NCBI RefSeq assembly: GCF_004124325.1
Contig: NZ_QBDT01000001.1
Coordinates: forward strand, 5,704,001 to 5,768,000
Direction of reading: 5' to 3'
DNA: 64,000 nucleotides
Source: Streptomyces sp. L2
GTDB lineage: Bacteria; Actinomycetota; Actinomycetes; Streptomycetales; Streptomycetaceae
Numbering within the stretch: the first letter of the stretch is position 1; every line of letters starts with the position of its first letter. The notes beneath the pieces are model-generated. The model was given only the letters and a program-made list of their open reading frames with translations, was not told the DNA's origin and ran no database searches. The position numbers and the translations under genes are program-made. This document shows positions 8,730-16,615 of the stretch, piece after piece.

Positions 8730-9554
8730 ATGGCAGAACAGGCGCTGTGGACGAGGGCCCGGCTGGGCCGCTGCGGCCCCCCGCTCGACCTGCTCACCGC
8801 GAACTTCCGCCGGCACACCTACGCCCCGCACGCCCACGACGAGTACACGATCGGCGTCTGCGTCGGCGGCTCCGAGATCATCGACTACCGGGGCGGCCAC
8901 ATCCGCACCGGCCCCGGCTCGATCGTCGTCCTCGACCCCGGCGAGATGCACACCGGCGGCCCCCAGAACGCCACCGACGGGTACGCCTACCGCGCCCTGT
9001 ACGCCGACCCGTCCCTCCTGGCCGACGGCACCCTCGGCGGCCTCCCGCACTTCCGCGAGCCCCTCCTCGACGACCCAGAGCTGACCGCCGCCCTGTGCCG
9101 CGCCCACACCGAACTCAGCGCCTGCCCCGATTCGTTGGAGGCCGAGTCCCGCCTGCCCTGGCTGCTGACCGCCCTGGCCCGCCGCCACTCCACGGCACGT
9201 TCGGCGCCCGACCTCATTCCCGGCGCCGGGGCGATAGCGCGCACCGTCCGCGACCGCCTGGCGGACGAACTGACGGCACCCCCCTCCCTCGCGCTCCTCG
9301 CGTCGGACCTGGGCCTGTCCCGCTACCAACTCCTCCGGGCCTTCCGTACGACCATGGGCATACCGCCGTACGCCTGGCTCGCCCAGCACCGGGTGGCCAG
9401 GGCGCGGGAGCTGCTGGCGGCCGGACTGCGCCCCGCCGAGGTCGCCCCCCTCGTGGGCTTCGCGGACCAGGCCCACCTGACCCGCTGGTTCCGCCGGGTG
9501 CTCGGGGTGACGCCGGCGGCGTACCGCAACAGCGTTCAAGACTCACGCCGCTGA
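8730..9554 (+). CDS. AraC family transcriptional regulator
   Basis: 274-residue regulator. Residues about 10-160 are an AraC-binding cupin-type domain (HTYAPHAHDEYTIGVCVGG, IVVLDPGEMHTGGP), and residues about 175-270 carry the double HTH with LALLASDLGLSRYQLLRAFR and the second-helix signature VGFADQAHLTRWFRRVLGVTP. ATG at 8730 is preceded by an AAGGGGG site six bases away; a longer frame reaches back to 8490 but runs through the tandem repeats and lacks family sequence. The next gene is an EamA exporter 19 bp downstream, so the pair is probably a self-regulated export unit. Confidence 0.92.
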   Translation: MAEQALWTRARLGRCGPPLDLLTANFRRHTYAPHAHDEYTIGVCVGGSEIIDYRGGHIRTGPGSIVVLDPGEMHTGGPQNATDGYAYRALYADPSLLADGTLGGLPHFREPLLDDPELTAALCRAHTELSACPDSLEAESRLPWLLTALARRHSTARSAPDLIPGAGAIARTVRDRLADELTAPPSLALLASDLGLSRYQLLRAFRTTMGIPPYAWLAQHRVARARELLAAGLRPAEVAPLVGFADQAHLTRWFRRVLGVTPAAYRNSVQDSRR

Positions 9555-9573
9555 CCTGTCCGAAACTCGCCGT

Positions 9574-10503
9574 ATGACTGCACGCGGCTGGTTCCTGTTC
9601 TCCCTGATGGGAGTGATCTGGGGGATCCCCTACCTGATGATCAAGGTGGCGGTGGACTCGGTGTCCCCGCCCGTGGTGGTGTTCACGCGCTGCGCGCTGG
9701 GCGCGGCCCTGCTCCTCCCCTTCGCGCTCCGCCAGGGCGGCCTCGGCACCACGGTCCGCACCCACTGGCGCCCCCTGCTGGCCTTCGCGTGCCTGGAGAT
9801 CATGGTCCCCTGGTTCACCCTGACCGACGCGGAACGGCACCTGTCCAGCTCGACGTCGGGCCTGCTGATCGCGGGCGTACCGATCGTCGGAGTCGTCGCC
9901 GCCCGCTTCTTCGGCCAGACGGAACGCCTGGGCCCCCGCCGCGTCACGGGTCTGGCCCTGGGTTTGGCTGGCGTCACGGTCCTCACCCTCCCGCACCTCA
10001 CGGGCGGCGACACCCGCTCCCTCTTCGAGGTCTTCCTGACGGTGGTGGGCTACGCGACGGCCCCCCTCATAGCCGCGCGCAGCCTGAAGGACGTCCCGTC
10101 CCTGCACCTCACCGCGGCCTGCCTGACCCTGGCGGCCCTGGTCTACGCCCCGGCGGCGGCCCTCACCCGCCCTGCGTCCGTCCCCGCCCCCTCCGTCCTG
10201 GCCGCGCTGGCCGGCCTGGGCGTGATCTGCACGGCGGTCGCGTTCGTGGCGTTCCTGGAGCTGATCAAGGAGACGGGCCCGACGCGGGCGACGGTGATCA
10301 CGTACGTCAACCCGGCGGTCGCCGTCGCGGCAGGCGCCCTCTTCCTGAACGAGAGCCTCACCCTCCCCGTCCTGGCCGCGTTCGCCCTGATCCTGGCCGG
10401 CTCGGTCCTCGCGACCGCCGCCGCACCGACCAGGCGCGGACGCCCGGTACCATGGTCCACACGGCAGACGAGCCGGGCGGACGGCCGCGTGGAATCCCCT
10501 TAG
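9574..10503 (+). CDS. EamA (DMT) family transporter, 3' end overlapping rnpB
   Basis: 309-residue inner-membrane exporter with about ten hydrophobic helices in two EamA repeats (first from GWFLFSLMGVIWGIPYLMIK, second from about residue 150). Drug/metabolite transporters of this type export amino acids or metabolites; substrate unknown. Follows the AraC gene by 19 bp, probably one transcript. The last ~14 codons (encoding a basic tail, STRQTSRADGRVESP) are read from the 5' strand of the RNase P RNA, so the reading frame and the RNA gene overlap by roughly 42 bp. Confidence 0.92.
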   Translation: MTARGWFLFSLMGVIWGIPYLMIKVAVDSVSPPVVVFTRCALGAALLLPFALRQGGLGTTVRTHWRPLLAFACLEIMVPWFTLTDAERHLSSSTSGLLIAGVPIVGVVAARFFGQTERLGPRRVTGLALGLAGVTVLTLPHLTGGDTRSLFEVFLTVVGYATAPLIAARSLKDVPSLHLTAACLTLAALVYAPAAALTRPASVPAPSVLAALAGLGVICTAVAFVAFLELIKETGPTRATVITYVNPAVAVAAGALFLNESLTLPVLAAFALILAGSVLATAAAPTRRGRPVPWSTRQTSRADGRVESP

Positions 10504-10875
10504 GGGACTCCCCGAGGAACGTCCGGGCTCCACAGGGCAGGGTGATGGCTAACGGCCACCCGGGGTGACCCGCGGGACAGTGCCACAGAAAACAGACCGC
10601 CGGAGACTTCGGTCCCCGGTAAGGGTGAAACGGTGGTGTAAGAGACCACCAGTGCCCAGGGCGACCTGGGCAGCTAGGTAAACCCCACCCGGAGCAAGGT
10701 CAAAAGGAAACACCCCGGTGTTTCTGCGCGGACGTTCGAGGGCTGCCCGCCCGAGTCCGCGGGTAGACCGCACGAGGCCGGTGGCAACACCGGCCCTAGA
10801 TGGATGGCCGTCGCCCCGGCGTCCGCGAGGACCCCGGGGAACAGAACCCGGCGTACAGCCCGACTCGTCTGCCGC
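10462..10875 (+). ncRNA. rnpB: RNase P RNA (bacterial type A)
   Basis: Catalytic RNA of RNase P, which matures tRNA 5' ends. Diagnostic blocks: GAGGAACGTCCGGGCTCC with CACAGGGCA at about 10513-10538, CACAGAAAACAGACCGCC at about 10582, GGTGAAACGGTGGTGTAAGAG with GACCACCAG around 10625-10651, and the 3' CGTACAGCCCGACTCG. Helix P1 can be drawn as a 17-bp pairing of 10462-10478 with 10858-10874, which sets the ends to within a few bases. The promoter must lie inside the EamA coding sequence; a TACCAT at 10448 could be its -10 box. Confidence 0.97.
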
Positions 10876-10894
10876 TATGTGCGCCTTGTCCCGG

Positions 10895-10926
10895 AAGGGG
10901 CCTCCGACCCGCGTCGGAGGCCCCTT
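10895..10926. terminator. Strong hairpin downstream of rnpB
   Basis: Perfect 14-bp stem AAGGGGCCTCCGAC / GTCGGAGGCCCCTT around a CCGC loop, about 20 bp after the rnpB 3' end and before the convergent ATPase gene; likely terminates rnpB and may act in both directions. Confidence 0.85.
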
Positions 10927-10944
10927 CTGCTGCTCCACCGGTTG

Positions 10945-11385
10945 TCAGGGCAGCGGAAGGCAGGCCCAGACCGTCTTGCCCGACGGTGGGTACGGGGCGG
11001 TGCCCCAGCGGGTCGCCAGCGTGTCGACCAGGAGCAGGCCGCGGCCGGACTCGGCGGTGGGGGCGGTGTCGCGGGGCCGGGGCGGGCGGTCGCCCCGGGG
11101 GTCGGCGACCTCCACGCGGAGTGTGCGCGGGGTGTCCAGAGTGAGGCTGAGGCGGAAGCAGCGGCCTCTCACCCTGCCGTGGGTCACCGCGTTCGCGGCC
11201 AGCTCGGCGACGACGAGTAGCGCCGACTCGACAGGCGTACTGGAGGCCGGCCGGCCCCACTCCACCAGCTGATGAGCCGTCAACAACCTCGCCAGACGGG
11301 CACCGCGGGGCGTCGCGCTGAGGAGCTGAGTGAAGCGGGGCGGAGTGGGAGCGGTGAACCGGGGGGTGGAGATTTGTGACTTCAT
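10945..11385 (-). CDS. RsbW-type ATP-binding protein of whiJ cassette 1
   Basis: 146-residue HATPase_c_2 protein (GHKL fold), the family of anti-sigma factors such as RsbW and SpoIIAB. N-box ELAANAVTHG at about residue 65 and G-box ESGRGLLLVDTLATRWG at about 112 bind ATP-Mg. It is divergent from a DUF5753 HTH gene followed by a DUF397 gene, the three-gene layout of the whiJ family (whiJ / SCO4542-like / ATPase) that influences development in Streptomyces. Probable role: protein-protein antagonist or kinase in that module; target unknown. ATG at 11385. Confidence 0.88.
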   Translation of the reverse strand: MKSQISTPRFTAPTPPRFTQLLSATPRGARLARLLTAHQLVEWGRPASSTPVESALLVVAELAANAVTHGRVRGRCFRLSLTLDTPRTLRVEVADPRGDRPPRPRDTAPTAESGRGLLLVDTLATRWGTAPYPPSGKTVWACLPLP

Positions 11386-11432
11386 GTCACCGAGCGTGCT
11401 CGGCTCGTTCTAACCTGACCAGGAATTCCCTT

Positions 11433-11475
11433 GGTACGGAGGGTGTGCGTACCGGTACGGAACGTGTGCCGTACC
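11433..11475. promoter_or_regulatory. Two abutting palindromes in whiJ cassette 1 promoter
   Basis: First palindrome GGTACG...CGTACC at 11433-11453, second GGTACGG...CCGTACC at 11454-11475, joined without a gap; the centres are similar too (GGGTGTG and ACGTGTG). They lie in the 126-bp region between the divergent ATPase and HTH genes and look like a pair of operator half-turn-spaced sites, presumably for the HTH protein. Confidence 0.7.
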
Positions 11476-11511
11476 GGGTGTCGGCCGTGACCTGGCAGGG
11501 CGGAGGACGGG

Positions 11512-12360
11512 GTGTCGGAAACACCGGAGCCGTACGACGACGGTGAGTTGAGCAGTGACCTGGTGCGGGCCATCGGCAAGCAGGTGAGGCTGCTGCGCGA
11601 GCGGGCCGGGCTCACCCAGAAGGAGTTGGGGGACCGGCTCGGCTACAGCGAGGACCTCATCTCCTCGCTGGAACGGGGCAGGCGCACGCCCCAGGCCGAG
11701 TTCCTGATCGCCGCGGACGAAGTGCTGGGCGCGGGCGGCATGTTGAAGGCCGTCATCGAGGACATCGAGAAGGCCAAGGCGCGGGCTCGGGTCCGGCATC
11801 CGGCGTGGTTCAAGGATTACGCCCGGCTGGAGCGGGAGGCCGTGGAGATCAACGACTACAGCTGCCATGACATCCCCGGGCTGTTCCAGACCGAGCGACG
11901 GATCCGGGCGCTGTACGAGATGCGGAAGCCTTTGCTGGACGAGGAGACCATCGAACTCCGGGTGGCCTCGCGGCTGGCGAGGCAGGAGATCCTGACCCAC
12001 TGGCCGCCACCCATGATCAGCTGCGTCATCGACGAGTCCGTGCTACGACGGCCCCTTGGCGGCCCGGCGGTGCACATGGAGCAGTTGCAGCACCTGCTCC
12101 GGCTGGCTGGTCTGCGCAATGTGGAGCTGCAGATCATGCCGACCGAGCGGACCGAACACGCCGGAATGGGCGGGTCGTTCATCCTGCTGACACCCAAGGG
12201 GAAACGGCAGGTTGGGTACACCGAGGTGCAGGACTCCGCCCGCTTGTCCACTGACCCGGAGGAAGTACGTATCCTGGCCGCACGCTACGGAAGCATCAGG
12301 GCTCAGGCGCTCACCATGCAGGAGTCCATCGCCTTGATCGAGAGCATGCTGGGGGATTGA
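11512..12360 (+). CDS. WhiJ-type HTH regulator with DUF5753 domain (cassette 1)
   Basis: 282-residue DNA-binding protein. Residues about 20-75 are an XRE/Cro HTH (VRLLRERAGLTQKELGDRL, SEDLISSLERGRRTP); residues about 95-275 are the DUF5753 / Scr1-type domain, with DIPGLFQTERRIRALYE and the mid-domain VIDESVLRRPLGGP typical of the family. GTG start preceded by GGAGG. The DUF397 gene begins inside its stop codon (TGATGA), so they are translationally coupled. Members of this family act with the DUF397 partner; ligand unknown. Confidence 0.92.
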   Translation: MSETPEPYDDGELSSDLVRAIGKQVRLLRERAGLTQKELGDRLGYSEDLISSLERGRRTPQAEFLIAADEVLGAGGMLKAVIEDIEKAKARARVRHPAWFKDYARLEREAVEINDYSCHDIPGLFQTERRIRALYEMRKPLLDEETIELRVASRLARQEILTHWPPPMISCVIDESVLRRPLGGPAVHMEQLQHLLRLAGLRNVELQIMPTERTEHAGMGGSFILLTPKGKRQVGYTEVQDSARLSTDPEEVRILAARYGSIRAQALTMQESIALIESMLGD

Positions 12361-12614
12361 TGAGCACCGCCGAGCCCGAGCACCTGGCCTGGTTCAAAAG
12401 CAGCTACAGCGGCAACGAGGGTGGCGCTTGCCTGGAAGTCGCACTTGCCTGGGTAAAAAGCAGCTACAGCGGCAACGAGGGCGGCGAATGCCTCGAAGCC
12501 GCCGCCACCCCCCACGCCGTCCACATCCGGGACTCCAAGGCCCCCGCCCGTGCCCAACTGCGCTTTGGCGCCCCGCAGTGGACCGCCTTCGTGAGGTTCG
12601 CCGGAACCCGCTGA
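12360..12614 (+). CDS. DUF397 protein with internally duplicated motif (cassette 1)
   Basis: 84-residue DUF397 partner of the WhiJ-type regulator. Residues 8-27 and 28-47 are nearly identical 20-residue repeats (AWFKSSYSGNEGGACLEV and AWVKSSYSGNEGGECLEA), encoded by a 60-bp tandem DNA duplication; then IRDSKAP and the C-terminal WTAFVRFA complete the family pattern. ATG at 12360 overlaps the upstream stop. DUF397 proteins often carry two such motifs, but here the repeats are recent. Likely binds or modulates the HTH protein. Confidence 0.9.
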   Translation: MSTAEPEHLAWFKSSYSGNEGGACLEVALAWVKSSYSGNEGGECLEAAATPHAVHIRDSKAPARAQLRFGAPQWTAFVRFAGTR

Positions 12615-12616
12615 CG

Positions 12617-12997
12617 TCAGCGCGGAGCCTGGTCACGCGGCCCGAGCGGTCGCTGCCGTACGGCCGACAGGTGCTCCTCGAACACCGCCCGTGCCTCCGG
12701 TGTCAGCGTGCGGAGCGCCACCAGCGCGGTGATGGCCACGTCGCAGAGTTCGGACTGGACGTCGTCCCAGGTGTGGGTGACGCCCTTGCGGGGGTTCTGG
12801 CCGGTCGCGCCGATGACCGCCTCGGCCACCTCGCCGACCTCCTCGGAGAGTTTCAGGATGCGGAGCAGGACGCCTTCCCGGCCGGCGTGCGCGCGGGTCG
12901 CCTCCAGGCGGGTCCAGAGGTCGTCGACGGAGGTCCACAGGTCCGGGTGGTGTGTGTCGTCGGTCATGGCGTGCAGGGTGCCATGAGGGGGTGACAT
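12617..12997 (-). CDS. MazG-like nucleotide pyrophosphohydrolase
   Basis: 126-residue all-alpha NTP pyrophosphatase of the MazG-like family, thought to clean up non-canonical nucleoside triphosphates or modulate (p)ppGpp. Metal-binding motif: KLSEEVGEVAEAV (E-E-x-x-E) at about residue 52, and SELCDVAITALVAL (ExxD) at about 85. Start ATG 12997 has a GGGAG site at good distance; an internal ATG at 12967 is an alternative. Ends 2 bp from the convergent DUF397 gene. Confidence 0.88.
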   Translation of the reverse strand: MSPPHGTLHAMTDDTHHPDLWTSVDDLWTRLEATRAHAGREGVLLRILKLSEEVGEVAEAVIGATGQNPRKGVTHTWDDVQSELCDVAITALVALRTLTPEARAVFEEHLSAVRQRPLGPRDQAPR

Positions 12998-13016
12998 TCC
13001 GCTCCCGCGGCAAGCG

Positions 13017-13568
13017 TCAGTCCTCGAACAGGGGCTCCTGCTCCGGCTCCTCCTTGTGGTGGACCCGCCTCGCCCGCATGCCGATCACCACGGCCGTGGC
13101 CGCCGCCGTCACGCCCATCGCCGCCGGGACCATCCAGCCCCGGTCGACGACGTGGCCGAGGGCGTGGTCGAGGGAGTAGCGGCCGGGGCCGGTGATGGCG
13201 AGGCCGGCCGCGGCGAGGCCGAGGCTGGCCGCGTGCTCGTAGCCGCCCTCGGCGGCGAAGAAGCCGTTGGGCATGTGGACCGCCGACGCCCCGGCCATCG
13301 CGCCGACCGCCGCCGCGCCCGCCGCCGGGGTCGCCAGGCCCAGCGCCAGCAGGGTGCCGCCGCCCGCCTCCGCGAGGCCCGCCATCGTCGCGCTCGCCTT
13401 GCCCGGCGCGTAGCCGACGGACTCCATGAACTGGCCCGTGCCCTCCAGGCCGTGCCCGCCGAACCAGCCGAACAGCTTCTGCGCGCCGTGCGCGGCGAGC
13501 ACCCCGCCGGTGCCCAGCCGGAGCAGCAGCAGGCCCAGGTCACGTCGGTTGGTCGCGGTCGCGGTCAC
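13017..13568 (-). CDS. DoxX family membrane protein
   Basis: 183-residue inner-membrane protein with four hydrophobic helices; N-terminal LLLLRLGTGGVLAAHGAQKLFGWFGGHGLEG is the DoxX signature. DoxX proteins are small quinol/redox-associated membrane proteins; in mycobacteria one is part of a membrane oxidoreductase complex against oxidative stress. Start at 13568, GTG. Twenty bases upstream of the MazG-like gene on the same strand, so may be co-transcribed. Substrate or partner cannot be told from sequence. Confidence 0.9.
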   Translation of the reverse strand: MTATATNRRDLGLLLLRLGTGGVLAAHGAQKLFGWFGGHGLEGTGQFMESVGYAPGKASATMAGLAEAGGGTLLALGLATPAAGAAAVGAMAGASAVHMPNGFFAAEGGYEHAASLGLAAAGLAITGPGRYSLDHALGHVVDRGWMVPAAMGVTAAATAVVIGMRARRVHHKEEPEQEPLFED

Positions 13569-13601
13569 GGTGACTCCCCAGCAGCAGAGACGAGTGGTGG
13601 T

Positions 13602-13632
13602 GGTCGGGAGACCAGTCGGTCGGGAGACCAGT
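13602..13632. repeat. Short direct repeat upstream of doxX-like gene
   Basis: GGTCGGGAGACCAGT occurs twice with a 16-bp period (13602-13616, 13618-13632); each copy has internal GGTC/GACC symmetry. In the doxX/NTF2 divergent promoter region, so a possible operator pair. Confidence 0.5.
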
Positions 13633-13743
13633 TGTCCCCTCCCGCGTTTCCACCCTCACACCCCTCACACCATCGGGCGCGCCCGCGATGCCGTTCGGGT
13701 GGTGGGAGTGGCGGCGGCGGGGGAGCGGTGTGAGCCTGGCGCC

Positions 13744-14070
13744 ATGCCGATTCAGCCAGCCAAGCTCTCGGACCCCTCCGTCCGCGCCTTCGTCACCGCC
13801 GTCAACGCGCACGACCGCGAGGGCTTCATGTCCCTCCTCTCGCCCGACGCCACCATGGCCGACGACGGCTCCGACCGTGACCTCGCCCAGTGGATCGACC
13901 AGGAGATCTTCTCCTCCCACGGCCACATGGACGTCGACAACGAGTCCAACGGCGGCCACTCCCTCATCGCCCGCTACCGCAACGACACCTGGGGCGAGAT
14001 GCGCACCCGGTGGAGCTTCACCGTGGAGGATGATGGCCGGATCTCGCGGTTCGAGACCGGGCAGGCGTAA
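13744..14070 (+). CDS. NTF2-like (SnoaL-type) fold protein
   Basis: 108-residue protein with the compact pattern of the nuclear transport factor 2 superfamily: SVRAFVTAVNAHDREGFMSLL at residues 10-32, a mid acidic stretch and the late RWSFTVEDDGRISRFETGQ strand pair. ATG chosen because the family helix starts soon after. Such stand-alone domains bind small hydrophobic ligands or act as isomerases/hydrolases; no catalytic dyad is certain. Divergent from the DoxX gene. Confidence 0.85.
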   Translation: MPIQPAKLSDPSVRAFVTAVNAHDREGFMSLLSPDATMADDGSDRDLAQWIDQEIFSSHGHMDVDNESNGGHSLIARYRNDTWGEMRTRWSFTVEDDGRISRFETGQA

Positions 14071-14188
14071 CGGCGGAGACGGTGCGGCGAGCGTCGAGAA
14101 AATCGGTTCTTCATAAGACAGCAAAGTCCTGGCCCAATGAGGTGCTCCCCCTCGGAAGGCCCTGTTGGATGCGGTGTACGGTCCCGGG

Positions 14189-15496
14189 ATGCGCGATTGT
14201 TCCCGGCTCAGCCGGCGTGCCGCCCTCGGGCTGACGGCCGCCGCCCTTCCCCTGTCCGAGACCACCCCCGCGGCGGCCGCCCCGGCCGCGGCCTCGACCG
14301 TCATCGGGGGCGAGCGGCTCGCCCGCGGCGGGGTCCAGCTGCGCGGTGCGACCGGACTGCCCAAGAAGCTCAACGCCCGCGCCTGGCTCCTCGCCGACTG
14401 CGACAGCGGCGATGTGCTCGCCTCGTTCAACGCGCACCGGCGCCTGGCGCCCGCGTCCACGCTGAAGATGCTGTTCGCGGACACCGTGCTGAAGAAGTTC
14501 GACCGTACCGACCGGCACAAGGTCACCGACGCAGACCTGGCGGACATCCCGGCCGGCTCCAGCCTCGTCGGCATCAAGCCTGGCATCACCTACACCGTCG
14601 AGCAGCTCTGGCAGGGCGTGTTCCTGCGCTCGGGCAACGACGCCGTGCACGTGCTCGCCCACATGAACGGCGGGGTCGCGCGGACGGTCGCCGAGATGCA
14701 GGCCAAGGCGGAGGACCTGCAGGCGCTGGACACCCACGTGATGAGTCCGGACGGCTTCGACCACAAGGGGCAGTACTCGTCGGCGTACGACCTCACGCTC
14801 TTCGCCCGCCACGGGCTGAAGGACCCCGACTTCCGCGGCTACTGCGGCACCCGGACCGCCGACTTCCCGGCGGGCGGGAAGAAGACGTTCCAGATCCAGA
14901 ACACCGACCGCCTGCTGACCGGCGCGTGGGGACTGAAGACGTACGACGGCCTGATCGGGGTGAAGAACGGCTACACCAGCCACGCCGGCAACACGTTCAC
15001 CGGCGCGGCCACGCGGAACGGGCGGACCCTGCTGGTCACCGTGATGCACCCGGCCGTCGGCACGAACGCCGTCTACGAGGAGACCGCCGCGCTGCTCGAC
15101 TGGGGCTTCGGCAAGGGGAGTTCGGCGCAGGCGGTGGGCACGCTGGTGAAGCCGATCAGCGAGGGCGGGGCGCCGAGCGCGAGTCCGGCGCCCACGCGGA
15201 AGACGGCCCACGGGGCGGCCGGCGCCCCCGGCGCCTCCGGCGGCTCCGCGTCCGGCAGGCCGTCCACCTGGCGGCTGCTGGAGGGCGCCGCCGGCACGGT
15301 GGTGCTGCTCGGCGCCGGAACCTGGGCGCTGCGCCGGCGGCGCTCGGCGGCAAAGGCGACCGCGACGGCAGCCGCAACCGCAACGGCAACGGCAACCGCG
15401 GCGGGCTCGACGGCGGCGGGCTCGACCGGCTCGACGGCGACGGGCGGCACGCCTTCCCGTCAGGAACCGGAGTCCGGCGGCAAGCACCGGCGTTGA
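14189..15496 (+). CDS. D-alanyl-D-alanine carboxypeptidase (S11), membrane anchored
   Basis: 435-residue low-molecular-weight penicillin-binding protein that trims the terminal D-Ala of peptidoglycan stem peptides outside the membrane. Residues 1-30 are a twin-arginine-like signal (SRRAALGLT). Catalytic motifs: ASTLK (SxxK), SGND (SxN) and KNGYT (KTG equivalent). Near the C-terminus a single hydrophobic helix (TVVLLGAGTWAL) is followed by RRRR and an Ala/Thr-rich tail with AT dipeptide repeats, fixing the enzyme to the membrane. Start ATG 14189; TTG 14165 is possible. A long inverted repeat directly follows the stop. Confidence 0.92.
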   Translation: MRDCSRLSRRAALGLTAAALPLSETTPAAAAPAAASTVIGGERLARGGVQLRGATGLPKKLNARAWLLADCDSGDVLASFNAHRRLAPASTLKMLFADTVLKKFDRTDRHKVTDADLADIPAGSSLVGIKPGITYTVEQLWQGVFLRSGNDAVHVLAHMNGGVARTVAEMQAKAEDLQALDTHVMSPDGFDHKGQYSSAYDLTLFARHGLKDPDFRGYCGTRTADFPAGGKKTFQIQNTDRLLTGAWGLKTYDGLIGVKNGYTSHAGNTFTGAATRNGRTLLVTVMHPAVGTNAVYEETAALLDWGFGKGSSAQAVGTLVKPISEGGAPSASPAPTRKTAHGAAGAPGASGGSASGRPSTWRLLEGAAGTVVLLGAGTWALRRRRSAAKATATAAATATATATAAGSTAAGSTGSTATGGTPSRQEPESGGKHRR

Positions 15497-15502
15497 AGGC
15501 CG

Positions 15503-15583
15503 CGGCAGCCGTTCCACCCACCGGTGTGTACCCGCGTTCCGGCGCGGGTCCACCCCCAACCCCGGTCGGTGGAACGGCTGCCG
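15503..15583. terminator. Nested inverted repeat after the carboxypeptidase gene
   Basis: Outer perfect 16-bp arms CGGCAGCCGTTCCACC (15503-15518) and GGTGGAACGGCTGCCG (15568-15583) enclose a second hairpin ACCCGCG/CGCGGGT (15530-15549). It starts 7 bp after the stop codon, between convergent genes, so most likely terminates transcription; no T run follows, as is usual in Streptomyces. The remaining gap to 15746 is AT-richer with no convincing gene. Confidence 0.7.
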
Positions 15584-15746
15584 ACTCCCCCCTCGGTATG
15601 GCACGGAGACAAGTGCTCCAACTGTGAAGCTCTTGTGGAGGAAAGTTGACCATACCTCCCCGACCGGCCGCAATAGCACGGACGTTCAAATTCCGTTTGT
15701 GCCAAGCTGGTCGGTTCGCAGAGGGGAGGCGGGACCCGCGGCCGGC

Positions 15747-16517
15747 TCAGCCGCGCCCCACGTACGGCATCGCCGTCGCCAGCACCGTCGCGAACTGCAC
15801 GTTCGCCGCCAGCGGCAGCTCCGCCATGTGCCGCACCGTGCGGGCCACGTCGGCCACGTCCATCACGGGCTCCGGGGCGACCTCCCCGTTGGCCTGCAGC
15901 GCACCCGTCTGCATCCGGGCCGTCATGTCGGTCGCCGCGTTGCCGATGTCGATCTGCCCGACCGCGATGTCGTACGGCCGCCCGTCCAGCGACAGTGACT
16001 TGGTCAGGCCGGTCAGCGCGTGCTTGGTCGCCGTGTAGGCCACCGAGTGCGGGCGGGGCGTGTGCGCGGAGATGGAGCCGTTGTTGATGATCCGGCCGCC
16101 GCGCGGGTCCTGGCCCTTCATCTGCCGGTACGCCGCCTGCGCGCACAGGAACGCCCCGTTGAGGTTGGTGTCCACCACGTGCCGCCAGGCGTCGTAGGGC
16201 AGGTCCTCGACGGGGACTCCGCCGGGCCCGAAGGTGCCCGCGTTGTTGAACAGCAGGTCGACCCGGCCGAACCGGGCGACGGTCGCCGCGAACAGCGCGT
16301 CCACGTCCGCCGGCCGGGACACGTCGGTGCGCACCGCGAGCCACGGGCCGCCCGGCGCCTGTTCCGCCGTCTCCTCCAGCGTGTCGGTGTGCCGGCCGGC
16401 CAGGGCCACCGACCAGCCGGCGCCCAGCAGTTCCACGGCGACGGCCCGCCCGATGCCGGAACCGGCACCGGTCACCACCGCGATCTTCGTCTGCCTGTCA
16501 GTCTTGGCCTCAGTCAT
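15747..16517 (-). CDS. Short-chain dehydrogenase/reductase
   Basis: 256-residue classical SDR using NAD(P)H. Cofactor motif [17 protein letters not shown] (TGxxxGIG) near residue 15, structural NNAG at about 92, and the catalytic Ser (INNGSIS) plus [10 protein letters not shown] (YxxxK) at about 158-168. Arg/His after the first strand ([10 protein letters not shown]) suggests NADP(H) preference. Substrate unknown. Lies 98 bp downstream of a Gfo/Idh-type oxidoreductase on the same strand, possibly in one carbohydrate-modifying unit. Confidence 0.92.
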   Translation of the reverse strand: MTEAKTDRQTKIAVVTGAGSGIGRAVAVELLGAGWSVALAGRHTDTLEETAEQAPGGPWLAVRTDVSRPADVDALFAATVARFGRVDLLFNNAGTFGPGGVPVEDLPYDAWRHVVDTNLNGAFLCAQAAYRQMKGQDPRGGRIINNGSISAHTPRPHSVAYTATKHALTGLTKSLSLDGRPYDIAVGQIDIGNAATDMTARMQTGALQANGEVAPEPVMDVADVARTVRHMAELPLAANVQFATVLATAMPYVGRG

Positions 16518-16615
16518 GGCCGCAGGGTAAGCGGGAAGTCCGCCATGCGGAATCAGGTATCCGCCATACGGTCAGCCGCAGGGACGCGGCCACGGCCACC
16601 CGGCACCGGACACGG

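Noticed and set aside
7784..9577. 597-residue plus-strand frame across the TetR and AraC genes
   Set aside because: Arg/Pro/Gly-rich shadow of the real TetR and AraC frames; no family match and it runs through tandem repeats.
15600..15720. Small gene in the AT-richer gap after the carboxypeptidase
   Set aside because: Frames are short (ten codons) or lack a ribosome site; no conserved peptide.
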